21,334 nucleotides of DNA. Source: Ignavibacteriales bacterium. GTDB lineage: Bacteria; Bacteroidota; Ignavibacteria; UBA10030. A program made the position numbers and the translations under genes. The stretch spans positions 1 through 21,334 of the forward strand of contig JACQPU010000027.1 in NCBI GenBank assembly GCA_016207365.1, in the 5' to 3' direction. This document shows, piece after piece, positions 6,426 to 14,156 of the stretch; within the stretch, counting starts at the first letter, position 1, and every line of letters begins with the position of its first letter. A model generated the notes under the pieces. The model had not been told where the DNA came from. It worked only from the letters and a program-made list of their open reading frames with translations, and made no database searches.

Positions 6426-7217
6426 TCATTTTCGCCGCTGCCAACTCGACCTTCCCTTCCTGAGCACCTCCACCATTTGATCGTGAATACGGCCGTTCGA
6501 CGTAAGCACGGTCTTGCTGTAAATCGAACCAAGTCGGCCATCAAGGTCGGTAAATTTTCCTCCGGCCTCTTCAACCAGCAGTACGCCAGCCGCCATGTCC
6601 CAGGGATTGAGCGAAAGTTCCCAATAGCCATCCAGCCGCCCGCAGGCGACATAACACAGATCGATCGCGGCGGAGCCAAGTCTCCTCAGCGCCCTCGCCT
6701 CAAACAGGAAATTCCTGAAATGCTCGATGTTCTCGCTGTTTGAGCGAATATCGTAAGGGAACCCGGTCGCCACGACGCTCTCGATGAGTTGTGTCGTTGT
6801 GGAAACGCTGATTCTGTCACCGTTCAGAAATGCCCCCTTCCCTTTTCCCACGGTGAACATCTCATCCCTTGTCGGATCGTACACAACGCCTGCCACGAGC
6901 GTTCCCTGGAACTCGATCCCAATGGACACTGCGAAAATCGGCAATCCATGTGCAAAATTTGTTGTCCCATCGATGGGATCAATGATCCACCGGTATTCCG
7001 ATTTCTTCGAGTCCCTGCCCGATTCCTCGGCGAGCACTTCATGTTCCGGATATTCCGCTTTGATCCTCCCGATGATCATTTCTTCCGAGCGGCGGTCCAG
7101 TTCGGTCACCAGATTTGTCTCTTCGCCGGCTTTCCGGTCAATGCGCTCAGCCTTACCGGCCAGATCCTTCAGCATTGCTCCCGCTTCGCGGGCAGCTTTG
7201 ATTGCAAGTTCCAGCAT
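6426..7217 (-). CDS. suhB: inositol-1-monophosphatase family enzyme
   Basis: This Mg2+-dependent phosphatase family hydrolyses inositol 1-phosphate or related sugar and nucleotide monophosphates. The 263-aa product has the metal site AEES (Glu65), DPIDGTTNF (Asp80, Asp83) and NPWDMAAG (Asp207), all intact and in the usual order and spacing. The ATG at 7217 gives MLELAIKAAREAG, the family's typical N-terminus; a TTG at 7238 in the same frame adds seven nonconserved residues. In several bacteria the homologue SuhB also works in rRNA antitermination, so the symbol is a family name. The gene stands alone, divergent from the SPFH gene and convergent with the ferredoxin-fold gene. Confidence 0.9.
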   Translation of the reverse strand: MLELAIKAAREAGAMLKDLAGKAERIDRKAGEETNLVTELDRRSEEMIIGRIKAEYPEHEVLAEESGRDSKKSEYRWIIDPIDGTTNFAHGLPIFAVSIGIEFQGTLVAGVVYDPTRDEMFTVGKGKGAFLNGDRISVSTTTQLIESVVATGFPYDIRSNSENIEHFRNFLFEARALRRLGSAAIDLCYVACGRLDGYWELSLNPWDMAAGVLLVEEAGGKFTDLDGRLGSIYSKTVLTSNGRIHDQMVEVLRKGRSSWQRRK

Positions 7218-7292
7218 GGAATTTTCTCTTGTTTTCAAGATACGAATTTATGGAGTGGGGAGAAATGAGGATCCGGTTTTTGTTGCGTAAGA

Positions 7293-7343
7293 GTGGTTAA
7301 ATGGTTAAATAGTTTAAGTGGTTTAATTCGTTATTGTGGTTCC
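7293..7343. repeat. degenerate TGGTTAAA tandem repeat
   Basis: Units TGGTTAAA, TGGTTAAA, TAGTTTAAG, TGGTTTAAT, TCGTTATTG and TGGTTCC follow each other with a period of 8-9 bp between the divergent phosphatase and SPFH genes. No open frame or clear promoter is seen in the tract itself. Confidence 0.6.
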
Positions 7344-7369
7344 ATTACTTCACAACTACGGAGGTCTCC

Positions 7370-8254
7370 ATGCTTTTCATACTCAGTGCATTGATTGCCG
7401 TTGGCTCGCTGTTCGTCTGGCTGACGGCCCGCAAGCGGGCCGAGTTTAATGCCATGGTGAAAAAGTCCGCCAACCTGGCCATGGCGGCCGGGATCGCTTT
7501 TTCCCTTGTGGCGTTGGGCCAATGCTTTACCGTTGTTCCCGCAGGCCACGTAGGGGTGGTCGATTTCTTCGGGATCGTTTCGGATGAACCATTGTTTTCC
7601 GGTATCAATCCTGTTAATCCGCTTGCACGCGTGCATAAGTACTCGGTGCAGACAAAGGAACACAAGGAAACCATGCGCGTACTTTCCCGCGAGGGGCTCA
7701 CTATCGAATTGGAAATCAGTGCCCTGTACCGGTTAAACCCGGATTCCGCGGCACGCGTTTATAAGACGATCAGCGGAGGCGACTATGAAGGCGTCATTCT
7801 GGTTCCCCAGTTCCGCTCTATCTCCCGCTCTGTGACCGCCAGCGTTGAGGCCAGCGCACTCTATTCAACCGAGCGGGAACGCCTGGGGAACGCAATTCAA
7901 TCGGAACTTGCTCATATTGTCTCACCCAGGGGTATCATCATCGAGACGACACCGTTGCGCAATGTTGGTTTGCCGACACAACTCACCGAAGCGATCGAGC
8001 AAAAGCAGAGGGCCGACCAGGAAAGCCAGCGAATGCAATTCGTTTTGACCAAGGAAAGGCAAGAAGCCGACCGGAAACGGATTGAGGCACAGGGGATTGC
8101 GGACTTTCAGCGCATTGTCGCCCAAGGAATCAGCGAACAGCTCCTGCGCTGGAAGGGAATCGAAGCCACCGAAAAACTGGCCAGCTCATCGAATGCCAAG
8201 GTCGTGGTCATCGGTAGCGGCAAAGACGGCCTCCCCCTTATTCTCGGGAATTAA
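7370..8254 (+). CDS. SPFH/band-7 (prohibitin-like) membrane protein
   Basis: The 294-aa protein has two hydrophobic segments at its N-terminus (about residues 2-20 and 36-56), then an SPFH domain (VPAGHVGVVDFFGIV, EGLTIELEISALYRL, NVGLPTQLTEAIEQK) and a charged coiled-coil region (about 205-250, KQRADQESQRMQF and KERQEADRKRIEAQG). Prohibitin-like proteins form large ring assemblies in membranes and often regulate membrane proteases. Most of the protein should lie on one side of the inner membrane; which side cannot be decided by eye. ATG 7370 has GGAGG at 7360-7364 with 5 bp spacing, so the in-frame start 36 bp upstream is rejected. It is a single-gene unit ended by a hairpin shared with the convergent symporter gene. 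No protease gene is adjacent. Confidence 0.87.
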   Translation: MLFILSALIAVGSLFVWLTARKRAEFNAMVKKSANLAMAAGIAFSLVALGQCFTVVPAGHVGVVDFFGIVSDEPLFSGINPVNPLARVHKYSVQTKEHKETMRVLSREGLTIELEISALYRLNPDSAARVYKTISGGDYEGVILVPQFRSISRSVTASVEASALYSTERERLGNAIQSELAHIVSPRGIIIETTPLRNVGLPTQLTEAIEQKQRADQESQRMQFVLTKERQEADRKRIEAQGIADFQRIVAQGISEQLLRWKGIEATEKLASSSNAKVVVIGSGKDGLPLILGN

Positions 8255-8268
8255 GTAAAAGAACGCTC

Positions 8269-8293
8269 GGGGGCGGAGTCAACCCGCCCCTTT
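8269..8293. terminator. hairpin at convergent gene ends, probable bidirectional terminator
   Basis: GGGGCGG (8270-8276) pairs with CCGCCCC (8284-8290) around a 7-base loop, followed by TTTCGTT on the plus strand. It lies 15 bp after the SPFH stop and overlaps the last codons and stop of the symporter gene on the other strand. The T-tract is short, so the strength is uncertain. Confidence 0.55.
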
Positions 8294-9691
8294 CGTTCCC
8301 GTCGCAGCCCGAAGCCGCCCAAGGGCCCACACCAACAGGGACACGGTAAGACCTGGATACATCGGTTCAATGCCAAACCAGTAGGTCTGGCCGTCAGCGC
8401 TAAAAACCGTACCATAGATCAGGCTGCCGGAAGACGTCAGCCAACCGAGTAACATCGCCACAAAGGCAAATGATCGGGGGATTCTCAGACTCTCGAAGTA
8501 CCCGGCCAAAACGGGAACCAGCAATCCCGGAATGATGGTCGTACCGACGGTGTACCAAATGCTCACAACCGACGGAACCAACAACGCCAGACCTATCGCG
8601 AATCCGCCGCCCACAAGCAACCCGATTTTCGTCCACCGCTTTGCAACACGTTCCGACCGTTCCGGCGGAACCAACCTTCCTACAATGTCTTTTCCGACAG
8701 TCATGGCTGAGATGAACATGAGGCTGCTCAGGCTTGACATGATCGTGGCCAGCATTCCTATGGTGAACAGACCCTTCGCAACAGAAGGAAGGACAGCCTC
8801 CGCCAGCAAGGGATAGGAAAACATCGGTTCGTCGAGTCCGGGAAGTAGAGCCCGCGCGTACAATCCTGTTGTTGTTGTCAGAAAATCAAAGCAGAACCAG
8901 AAGGCAATGGAGAGCATGATCCCCTTCCGGGCGGTCTTTCCGTCCTTTGCCGCATAACAGCGCTGATGGAATGCCGGATCGACCAGGGTCCAGAGAGCGA
9001 TGAAAAACCAGACCGCAATGTATTGCCATGCATTTCCACCGTGCCAGGTAAGATGAAGAGGGGGAACGTTGGCCTGAATAAATTCCCATCCGCCGTAGGC
9101 GCGCGCAGCAATGGCAACCATGAGTGCGAATCCCAGAAACATCAGGACAAACTCAAACGCGTTTACCCATACGCCCGACCGGAAGCCGCCAGAGTGCAGA
9201 TACACAATCGTGACAAAGGTTGAGAGAATGACGCTGACAGCGAGGGGAAATCCGAACAACAACTGAACGAGTACACCGAGCATCAACACATAGGCGGCCG
9301 GGGTGACCAGAACAAAGGTGAGAACGCTGCCGAGCAATGCGGTCGGCTTTCCATATGAGGCTTCCAGTTTATCGGGAATCGTCGCGAGGTTTGTTTCTCG
9401 GATTTTCTTTGCCAACACGATTGCAAAAACGGCGGCAAAGATGTAGTACGGAACGCCGAAAACAATCCAGTTGGAAATGCCAAACCGATAGGAAAACTCT
9501 CCGACCCCAAGGATCCCGCCATACCACGTCGAAACAAGTGAAGCAATAAAGAACGGAAGTGTAAGCGTTCGTCCGGCGAGAAAAAAATCATCTGCATTCC
9601 TTGTTCTGTGCTTCCCAGCTCTGAATCCGATGTACAGAATTCCCGCAAAGTAGGCAAGAACCAGAATGACATCCACGGGATCGAGTGTCAT
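8279..9691 (-). CDS. sodium:solute symporter (SSS family), candidate thiamine transporter
   Basis: The 470-aa protein is very hydrophobic with about 12-13 membrane helices and the family's landmarks: ADDFFLAGRTL (33-43), the broken first helix with STWYGGILGVGEFSY (54-68), and MSSLSSLMFISAMTVGKDI in the second inverted repeat, where serines help form the Na2 site. SSS proteins couple solute uptake to a sodium gradient. Its start overlaps the stop of the thiamine pyrophosphokinase gene by 4 bp (ATGA at 9691-9688), and both lie downstream of a TPP-riboswitch-controlled outer membrane receptor. From this context I infer that it carries thiamine or a thiamine phosphate or precursor across the inner membrane. 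The family also moves sugars, proline and pantothenate, so the substrate assignment rests on context, not on residues. Confidence 0.88.
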   Translation of the reverse strand: MTLDPVDVILVLAYFAGILYIGFRAGKHRTRNADDFFLAGRTLTLPFFIASLVSTWYGGILGVGEFSYRFGISNWIVFGVPYYIFAAVFAIVLAKKIRETNLATIPDKLEASYGKPTALLGSVLTFVLVTPAAYVLMLGVLVQLLFGFPLAVSVILSTFVTIVYLHSGGFRSGVWVNAFEFVLMFLGFALMVAIAARAYGGWEFIQANVPPLHLTWHGGNAWQYIAVWFFIALWTLVDPAFHQRCYAAKDGKTARKGIMLSIAFWFCFDFLTTTTGLYARALLPGLDEPMFSYPLLAEAVLPSVAKGLFTIGMLATIMSSLSSLMFISAMTVGKDIVGRLVPPERSERVAKRWTKIGLLVGGGFAIGLALLVPSVVSIWYTVGTTIIPGLLVPVLAGYFESLRIPRSFAFVAMLLGWLTSSGSLIYGTVFSADGQTYWFGIEPMYPGLTVSLLVWALGRLRAATGTKGAG

Positions 9692-10338
9692 GCGCGTGGA
9701 TAAGCAGTTCGGCCGTGAACGGAAAGAAAAAGAAGAAGCGTCCCACGGCGAACGCTGATGGAGAGAGGTGATGACCTGACCACATTACTCGTGCTCTCCC
9801 GTACCCCCAGCTCAAGCGTCCCGTTTTTCAACTCCCATTTAAGGCCCGAGGTAACGATGCCCTCGCAGCGTGCCAGGGGAATGAGGGAAACTATTGTGCC
9901 AACCTGAACCTTGATCGTCAACAATGACCTGACCGGAATCAACAGGCCCATTTTGTCCACAAAGCGAATCTTAGCCCGTCGCGAGAATTTCCCGAGGGCG
10001 CTCAGGTTTCCGGTCAGATGATCTACGCGTCCGCCCAACCCGCCGAGGACATCAATGGACGAGAACCTCCTGTCTATCAGAAACGTCAACGCCTTGTCCA
10101 AATCCGTGCTGTTTTGGTTGGGAATCCGACGAATCGGTACGGATCTGAAAACCCTCAGGGTTGCTTGTGTGACGGAATCCAGATCTCCAAGGATAAGGTC
10201 TGGCTTTTCCCCAAGCCGGGCCGCTGTGTTCGCGCCTCCGTCGGCACACACAAATGTCTCCGCACACCTGCGTGCCATCTGCAGCAGGCGCTTTGTGGGT
10301 GCAGATCCGTTTGCAAGAATTAACCCGTGTCGTTCCAT
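9688..10338 (-). CDS. thiN: thiamine pyrophosphokinase
   Basis: It transfers pyrophosphate from ATP to thiamine, giving thiamine diphosphate directly. The 216-aa product has all main motifs: CADGGAN (31-37), GDLDS (51-55), NSTDLDKAL (76-84, acidic residues for Mg-ATP), GGRVDHLTGN (102-111), and in the C-terminal beta domain TSGLKWEL followed by SN, which forms the thiamine site. Members are normally 210-250 aa, so it is complete. It lies 156 bp after the receptor gene and overlaps the symporter by 4 bp, so imported thiamine would be trapped by phosphorylation as it enters. A direct kinase plus import system points to salvage rather than de novo synthesis; no thi biosynthetic gene is present in the window. 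No strong Shine-Dalgarno precedes ATG 10338; a stable hairpin ends 9 bp upstream. Confidence 0.93.
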   Translation of the reverse strand: MERHGLILANGSAPTKRLLQMARRCAETFVCADGGANTAARLGEKPDLILGDLDSVTQATLRVFRSVPIRRIPNQNSTDLDKALTFLIDRRFSSIDVLGGLGGRVDHLTGNLSALGKFSRRAKIRFVDKMGLLIPVRSLLTIKVQVGTIVSLIPLARCEGIVTSGLKWELKNGTLELGVRESTSNVVRSSPLSISVRRGTLLLFLSVHGRTAYPRA

Positions 10339-10346
10339 ACGATCGG

Positions 10347-10375
10347 GGCCGCCGGCAAGGGAGATACCGGCGGCC
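10347..10375 (-). other. intercistronic hairpin before thiN
   Basis: GGCCGCCGG and CCGGCGGCC (10347-10355 and 10367-10375) form a perfect 9-bp GC-only stem around an 11-base loop that reads TATCTCCCTTG on the transcribed strand. It sits between the receptor and kinase genes, 9 bases from the thiN start codon. There is no T-tract, so it is not a terminator; mRNA stability or translational control are possible roles. Confidence 0.6.
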
Positions 10376-10419
10376 GTTCAGGACACCTCCAATGGGAGGA
10401 GTTGCAAGGCAGCCGCAAG

Positions 10420-10456
10420 AAAATTGAATGAATGAATCATTGGGTCATTGAATCAA
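10420..10456. repeat. ATTGAATCA-type short repeats in receptor-kinase gap
   Basis: GAATGAATGAATCATTGGG is followed by TCATTGAATCAAT, giving direct GAAT units and partial inverted symmetry. It lies after the receptor stop in the transcript. The remainder of the 156-bp gap holds only the GC hairpin near thiN; no further gene is seen. Confidence 0.35.
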
Positions 10457-10494
10457 TACTGTGCATCAAAACTGTTGAAATTCTCTGGCAAACA

Positions 10495-12960
10495 TTAAAG
10501 AGTTATCTGGAGCGATGCAAACACATTCCGCGGAGCCGCCGGAAAGAAATCGCGCCCTTCACCATGAGCGATGTAGCGTGTGTCAAACAGATTGTTCACC
10601 TGCAGTCTCACCTCGGCCAACGTGCCGCCGGGGATGGAAAACGCGTAGCTCAGCCAGCCGTTGAACACCGTAGAGGCGTCAACGGTACGTTCCGGGTCAG
10701 GTGTGCGATTGTCAGGATTCTGAAAATTATCCGTGTAAAATTCCCCAACATGCTGCATCGAGACTGCGGCTTTCACGGTATTCGAGCTGTAACTGAGCCG
10801 CGCGTTTGCAATGAGATCGGGAAATCCAGCGATCGCGTTACCATCAAGAGACTGGGCTCCGCCAGTGCCATCATAGACTACGTACCGAACCAACCTGTTC
10901 CGGCTCACGGTCATGTTCCCGTGGAATTCCAAGGGACCTGCGGCGGCAGCTGCCGTAAACTCCACGCCAATGTGCCGCGTTTTTTCCGCATTTCCTGTGA
11001 CAGGCTGTCCAAAGCGATCAAGTTGACCGCTTTTAACGATTTCGTCGCGAAAATTCATAAAAAAGAAATTCGCGGTTGCCCGGAATCCCGTTGTTGAGTA
11101 CCCGCCACCAACCTCAACGTCTGTAAGCACCTCCGGCCTCACCAACGGACGTGCAAAATCGTAACCTCCTCCCGGCCGGGGTTCAAACTGCGGCTCAACC
11201 ACGCCCCAGCTCGGCGGAGTGCTCGCTTCAGCTGCATCATAAAGATTCTTGAGACGCGGCTCGCGCGATGTTCGCGAAACCTGAGCGTAGAGATTAAGCC
11301 GGTCTGTAATATTATAGTTCAGACCAAGGCGGGGATTCAGAAAATGGTATGGGATGGTAAAGTCCGTGCCGATGTATCGCTCATCGTGAAGACGATACTT
11401 GTTGTACGCGTACTGAATATTCAGCATGAGTGTGATGTCGGAACGGAGACGAAACAACTCGTGTGCATACAGGGATACAATATCCTTTCCTCCACGGTAC
11501 TCATAATAACGATAGTCCGGAGTAACTCCAGACGGGAGATTTTCGCCCCAGCGCAGCGAGCCCCAGTGAAGAGAGCGATGCATGCGGAATTCGCTTCCAA
11601 CCGTCAGCTCTCCCTGCCTATGTCTGATCGTGGCCCGCGGAAGCCATCCATATTGCTTGTTCCCCACCCAGGCCCGAATGAGTGCGTTCGGAATATACAG
11701 CGTGTCAGAATCACCGCTGATGTTGAATCCGTTGGCGGGCGTAATGCGATAATAGGAATACGGCGCCCACGATCCATCATAATCGAAAAATCCCTCTCCT
11801 GTAACCAAGAAGACCGTGTTATTGACCGTCACATTCTCACTAACCCGCCATTCGTGCAGCAATTCGTAATGAGGCTGATTGAAATTCTCGATTTCCTCGG
11901 GCCGCCGCTCGACAAAATATCCGGGCTCCCAATAGCTATAGTTTTTTCGCCGGAGAATCTTGTCCTTTGCATCAGATTTTGGAATACCAGTGTACCCCAA
12001 TCCGTCAGCAATCGGTCCACCATAAAAGTTCACCTGCGTCGTCATGGATTCGTCATACCGCACTGCGCTAAGAAAATAACCCGAAAAGTCCGCCCATGCT
12101 TTTTCCTTATATCCATCGGTTCTTATCCGCGACAAACGTGCCTGCACAGCATACCGGTTTTCGACCAGTCCTGATTGCACATTGACTAGGTATTTTCTCG
12201 TGTTGTAGCTTCCCATTCCTCCATAGAGCGTAATGCGAGGATTGGCGCTGAAGCTCGAGGTGATCAGGTTGACCGATCCGCCAATCGACGCGGGTCCGTA
12301 AAACGCGCTGCCCGCCCCCCTTTGCACCTGAATATCCTGCAGATTGGACGCGAGGTCCGGGAAATCAAGCCAGTACACGTTGTGATCTTCGGGATCGTTT
12401 TGCGGAATCCCGTTAATCATCACGGAGATCCTCCGCTGGTCGAATCCCCGGATATTCAGATAATTATAGCCGATGCCATTTCCGTTTTCGGAGTAAAATG
12501 TTGTTGATGGCAGTTCGGAGAGCAGTTGTGGAATATCCTGCGTATTGTAACGCGCAGCAAGTTCTTTTGCCTCAAGGGTCGAGAATGTTACGGGCGTTTC
12601 ACGTTCCCTTCCCCGGGTCGCAGTAACCACGATGGTTTGGCCGGGGAGTACCGCCGGGACAAGAGCTACGTCGAGGCTCACCGTCTGATCAGCGCGAATC
12701 AGAACGTCCCGTTCGGCCCGTGCAAATCCGACATACGAAATGACGATTCGGTACGAACCGGGCGGAATGTTCGCCAATTCATAGGACCCATCGGTTTTGC
12801 TGCTCGTTCCGAGCGTTGTGCCTGTCAACAAAATATTTGCCGCAGCAAGTGACGAGCCCGTTTCTGCGTTCATAATGCGTCCCTCAATACGCCCAGTTTG
12901 AGCAATCGCCGCAATCGCTGTGACCAGCAAAAACATTATCACTGATAGTATTCGTTCCAT
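10495..12960 (-). CDS. TonB-dependent outer membrane receptor, predicted thiamine-type
   Basis: The 821-aa precursor begins with a signal peptide (MERILSVIMFLLVTAIAAIAQ), then a carboxypeptidase-regulatory-like domain (about 22-105, GRIEGRIMNAETGSSLAAAN), a TonB-box-like stretch TIVVTATR (109-116), the plug (about 120-235, LNIRGFDQRRISVMINGIP and VQRGAGSAFYGPASIGGSV), and a 22-strand-type barrel to the end, with the conserved VNNLFDTRYIAHGEG near the C-terminus. Such receptors bring scarce ligands through the outer membrane using TonB energy. AAGGAGA lies 7 bp before ATG 12960. The leader is a TPP riboswitch and the downstream genes are thiamine pyrophosphokinase and a symporter, so thiamine or its phosphates are the inferred ligand. 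In Bacteroides a TPP-controlled receptor has been predicted before. The extra N-terminal domain is common in this phylum. Confidence 0.93.
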   Translation of the reverse strand: MERILSVIMFLLVTAIAAIAQTGRIEGRIMNAETGSSLAAANILLTGTTLGTSSKTDGSYELANIPPGSYRIVISYVGFARAERDVLIRADQTVSLDVALVPAVLPGQTIVVTATRGRERETPVTFSTLEAKELAARYNTQDIPQLLSELPSTTFYSENGNGIGYNYLNIRGFDQRRISVMINGIPQNDPEDHNVYWLDFPDLASNLQDIQVQRGAGSAFYGPASIGGSVNLITSSFSANPRITLYGGMGSYNTRKYLVNVQSGLVENRYAVQARLSRIRTDGYKEKAWADFSGYFLSAVRYDESMTTQVNFYGGPIADGLGYTGIPKSDAKDKILRRKNYSYWEPGYFVERRPEEIENFNQPHYELLHEWRVSENVTVNNTVFLVTGEGFFDYDGSWAPYSYYRITPANGFNISGDSDTLYIPNALIRAWVGNKQYGWLPRATIRHRQGELTVGSEFRMHRSLHWGSLRWGENLPSGVTPDYRYYEYRGGKDIVSLYAHELFRLRSDITLMLNIQYAYNKYRLHDERYIGTDFTIPYHFLNPRLGLNYNITDRLNLYAQVSRTSREPRLKNLYDAAEASTPPSWGVVEPQFEPRPGGGYDFARPLVRPEVLTDVEVGGGYSTTGFRATANFFFMNFRDEIVKSGQLDRFGQPVTGNAEKTRHIGVEFTAAAAAGPLEFHGNMTVSRNRLVRYVVYDGTGGAQSLDGNAIAGFPDLIANARLSYSSNTVKAAVSMQHVGEFYTDNFQNPDNRTPDPERTVDASTVFNGWLSYAFSIPGGTLAEVRLQVNNLFDTRYIAHGEGRDFFPAAPRNVFASLQITL

Positions 12961-12982
12961 CGTATGTCTCCTTTACAAAAAC

Positions 12983-13022
12983 AAAAAAGCCGTTTTCCCA
13001 ATCATGCTGAAAGGAAAACGGC
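12983..13022 (-). terminator. riboswitch-controlled intrinsic terminator
   Basis: On the minus strand GCCGTTTTCC (13022-13013) pairs perfectly with GGAAAACGGC (12998-12989), a 10-bp stem with a 14-base loop, followed by TTTTTT (12988-12983) and then GTTTTT. It lies between the TPP aptamer and the receptor's ribosome binding site and would stop transcription when TPP is bound. Confidence 0.88.
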
Positions 13023-13047
13023 CGAAAAGATGGTCATTCCGTTTTCC
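13013..13047 (-). promoter_or_regulatory. antiterminator hairpin of the TPP switch
   Basis: GGAAAACGG (13047-13039), which includes the 3' strand of aptamer stem P1, can pair with CCGTTTTCC (13021-13013). This uses the same bases as the 5' arm of the terminator, so the two hairpins exclude each other. Without TPP this form would let transcription continue. Confidence 0.78.
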
Positions 13048-13144
13048 TTCGCTGGTATGATCCAGATCAGGTTCCAAGGGTGTTATCTCAGTCCACGTGA
13101 GCGACTGGCTTTAGCCAGGAGTCGAACCGGGACACCCCTAACGG
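13039..13144 (-). promoter_or_regulatory. TPP (THI-box) riboswitch
   Basis: Read on the minus strand, the element has closing stem P1 (CCGTT 13144-13140 with AACGG 13043-13039), P2 (GGGGTGT 13138-13132 with AACACCC 13084-13078), a P3 hairpin CTGGC-TAAA-GCCAG (13118-13105), the invariant CTGAGA (13091-13086), and the conserved pyrophosphate-side strand ACCTGATCCAGATCATACC through CAGCG (13072-13050). These are the sequence and order of the thiamine pyrophosphate aptamer. It lies in the leader of the receptor-thiN-symporter operon and has an antiterminator/terminator expression platform. Confidence 0.95.
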
Positions 13145-13180
13145 ATGCTGAAAATTGTCAGGTCAAAGAACTACAGTACT

Positions 13181-13209
13181 AATATAGGTTTTGCAGACTA
13201 CCTTGTCAA
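13181..13209 (-). promoter_or_regulatory. sigma70-type promoter of the thiamine operon
   Basis: On the minus strand TTGACA (13209-13204) and TATATT (13186-13181) are separated by exactly 17 bp. Transcription would start around 13174, some 30 bases before the riboswitch P1 stem. The -35 box overlaps the TGA stop codon (13208-13206) of the upstream deacetylase gene. Confidence 0.8.
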
Positions 13210-14156
13210 GCGCCGCTCCTGCCGATCATGCGATCGAGATGGATTTCGACGCTTTTCGCCGTCGCGTTCAGGTCATATCCACCCTCAAGTACCGACACGA
13301 TTTTCCCGCCTGTATGCTTTTCTGCAACATCCTTCAAAAGACTTGTCATTGTTCCGAATGTCTCTTCCGTCAGGTTTATTCCCGCAAGGGGATCGTTTCG
13401 GTGTGCATCGAATCCCGCCGAAATGATCAGGAGCTCCGGCTTGAAGTTGCCGATTGTGGGAAGGATTTTCGTGTTAAATGCCTGAAGATATTCTTCCTCG
13501 CCGCTGCCGGCCTTCATCGGACAGTTGAGTGTAAGTCCTTTTCCGTCACTATTTCCCGTTTCTGTTTCCGATCCTGTTCCCGGATAAAATGGGTATTGAT
13601 GCAAGCTTATGTATAAAACCGTGGGATCTTGATAGAAAATCTCCTGCGTACCATTACCGTGGTGAACATCCCAGTCCACGATCGCAACACGATTCACACC
13701 AAGACTCTTCCGCGCGTACTTTGCGGCAATGGCGGCATTGTTGAACAAGCAAAAGCCCATTGCCCTTGCAGTTTCCGCGTGGTGCCCCGGCGGACGCACA
13801 GCACAGAAGGCCGACGTGAGTTTGCCCTTCACTACCTGTTCCACAGCTTCCACCACGGCTCCGACAGCCAGTAGCGCCACGTCATAGGAATCCCTGCAAA
13901 TCCTGGTATCCTGATCAAGCATGGTGATCCCCGAGGAGCACGCACGCGCGACCTCAGTGATGTATTGTTCCGGATGTGCGAGCATGACGTGCTCAGTACG
14001 GGCATGTTGCGGCTGAAGATGCACAAGCGAGTTCCACACAGGACGCTTCAGCAAATGCTGAACAAGGTACGAAAGACGTTCAGGACGCTCCGGATGCCCC
14101 GGCCCGGTGAGATGCTTCAGATAGTGAGGATGATAGAAGAAACCGACAGTGTTCAT
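13206..14156 (-). CDS. HDAC/AcuC/AphA-family zinc deacetylase
   Basis: The 316-aa protein has the full arginase-deacetylase fold pattern: HPERPERL (21-28), RPPGHHAE (121-128, active-site His125/His126), GFCLFNNAAIAAKYA (134-148), VDWDVHHGNGT (160-170, zinc ligands Asp163 and His165), HQYPFYPGTG, SAGFDAHRNDPLA (246-258, zinc ligand Asp250) and EGGYD near the end. Bacterial members remove acetyl groups from proteins, polyamines or other acylamines; the target here is unknown. Resemblance is to the class II-like group with the short loop arrangement. ATG 14156 gives MNTVGFFYHPHYLKH, matching the family start; the open frame to 14453 is an overlap with the VKOR gene. Start and upstream stop overlap as ATGA, so it is translationally coupled to the VKOR gene. 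The next promoter overlaps its stop. Confidence 0.92.
   Translation of the reverse strand: MNTVGFFYHPHYLKHLTGPGHPERPERLSYLVQHLLKRPVWNSLVHLQPQHARTEHVMLAHPEQYITEVARACSSGITMLDQDTRICRDSYDVALLAVGAVVEAVEQVVKGKLTSAFCAVRPPGHHAETARAMGFCLFNNAAIAAKYARKSLGVNRVAIVDWDVHHGNGTQEIFYQDPTVLYISLHQYPFYPGTGSETETGNSDGKGLTLNCPMKAGSGEEEYLQAFNTKILPTIGNFKPELLIISAGFDAHRNDPLAGINLTEETFGTMTSLLKDVAEKHTGGKIVSVLEGGYDLNATAKSVEIHLDRMIGRSGA

Noticed and set aside
10432..12174. Plus-strand open frames of 221 and 276 codons opposite the receptor gene
   Set aside because: Both are antisense to a complete TonB-dependent receptor and show no motifs of their own.
13105..13131. tRNA-like T-arm: the minus strand reads GGTTCGACTCC next to CTGGC
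   Set aside because: No acceptor, D or anticodon stem fits around it. The bases are explained by P2/P3 of the TPP riboswitch.
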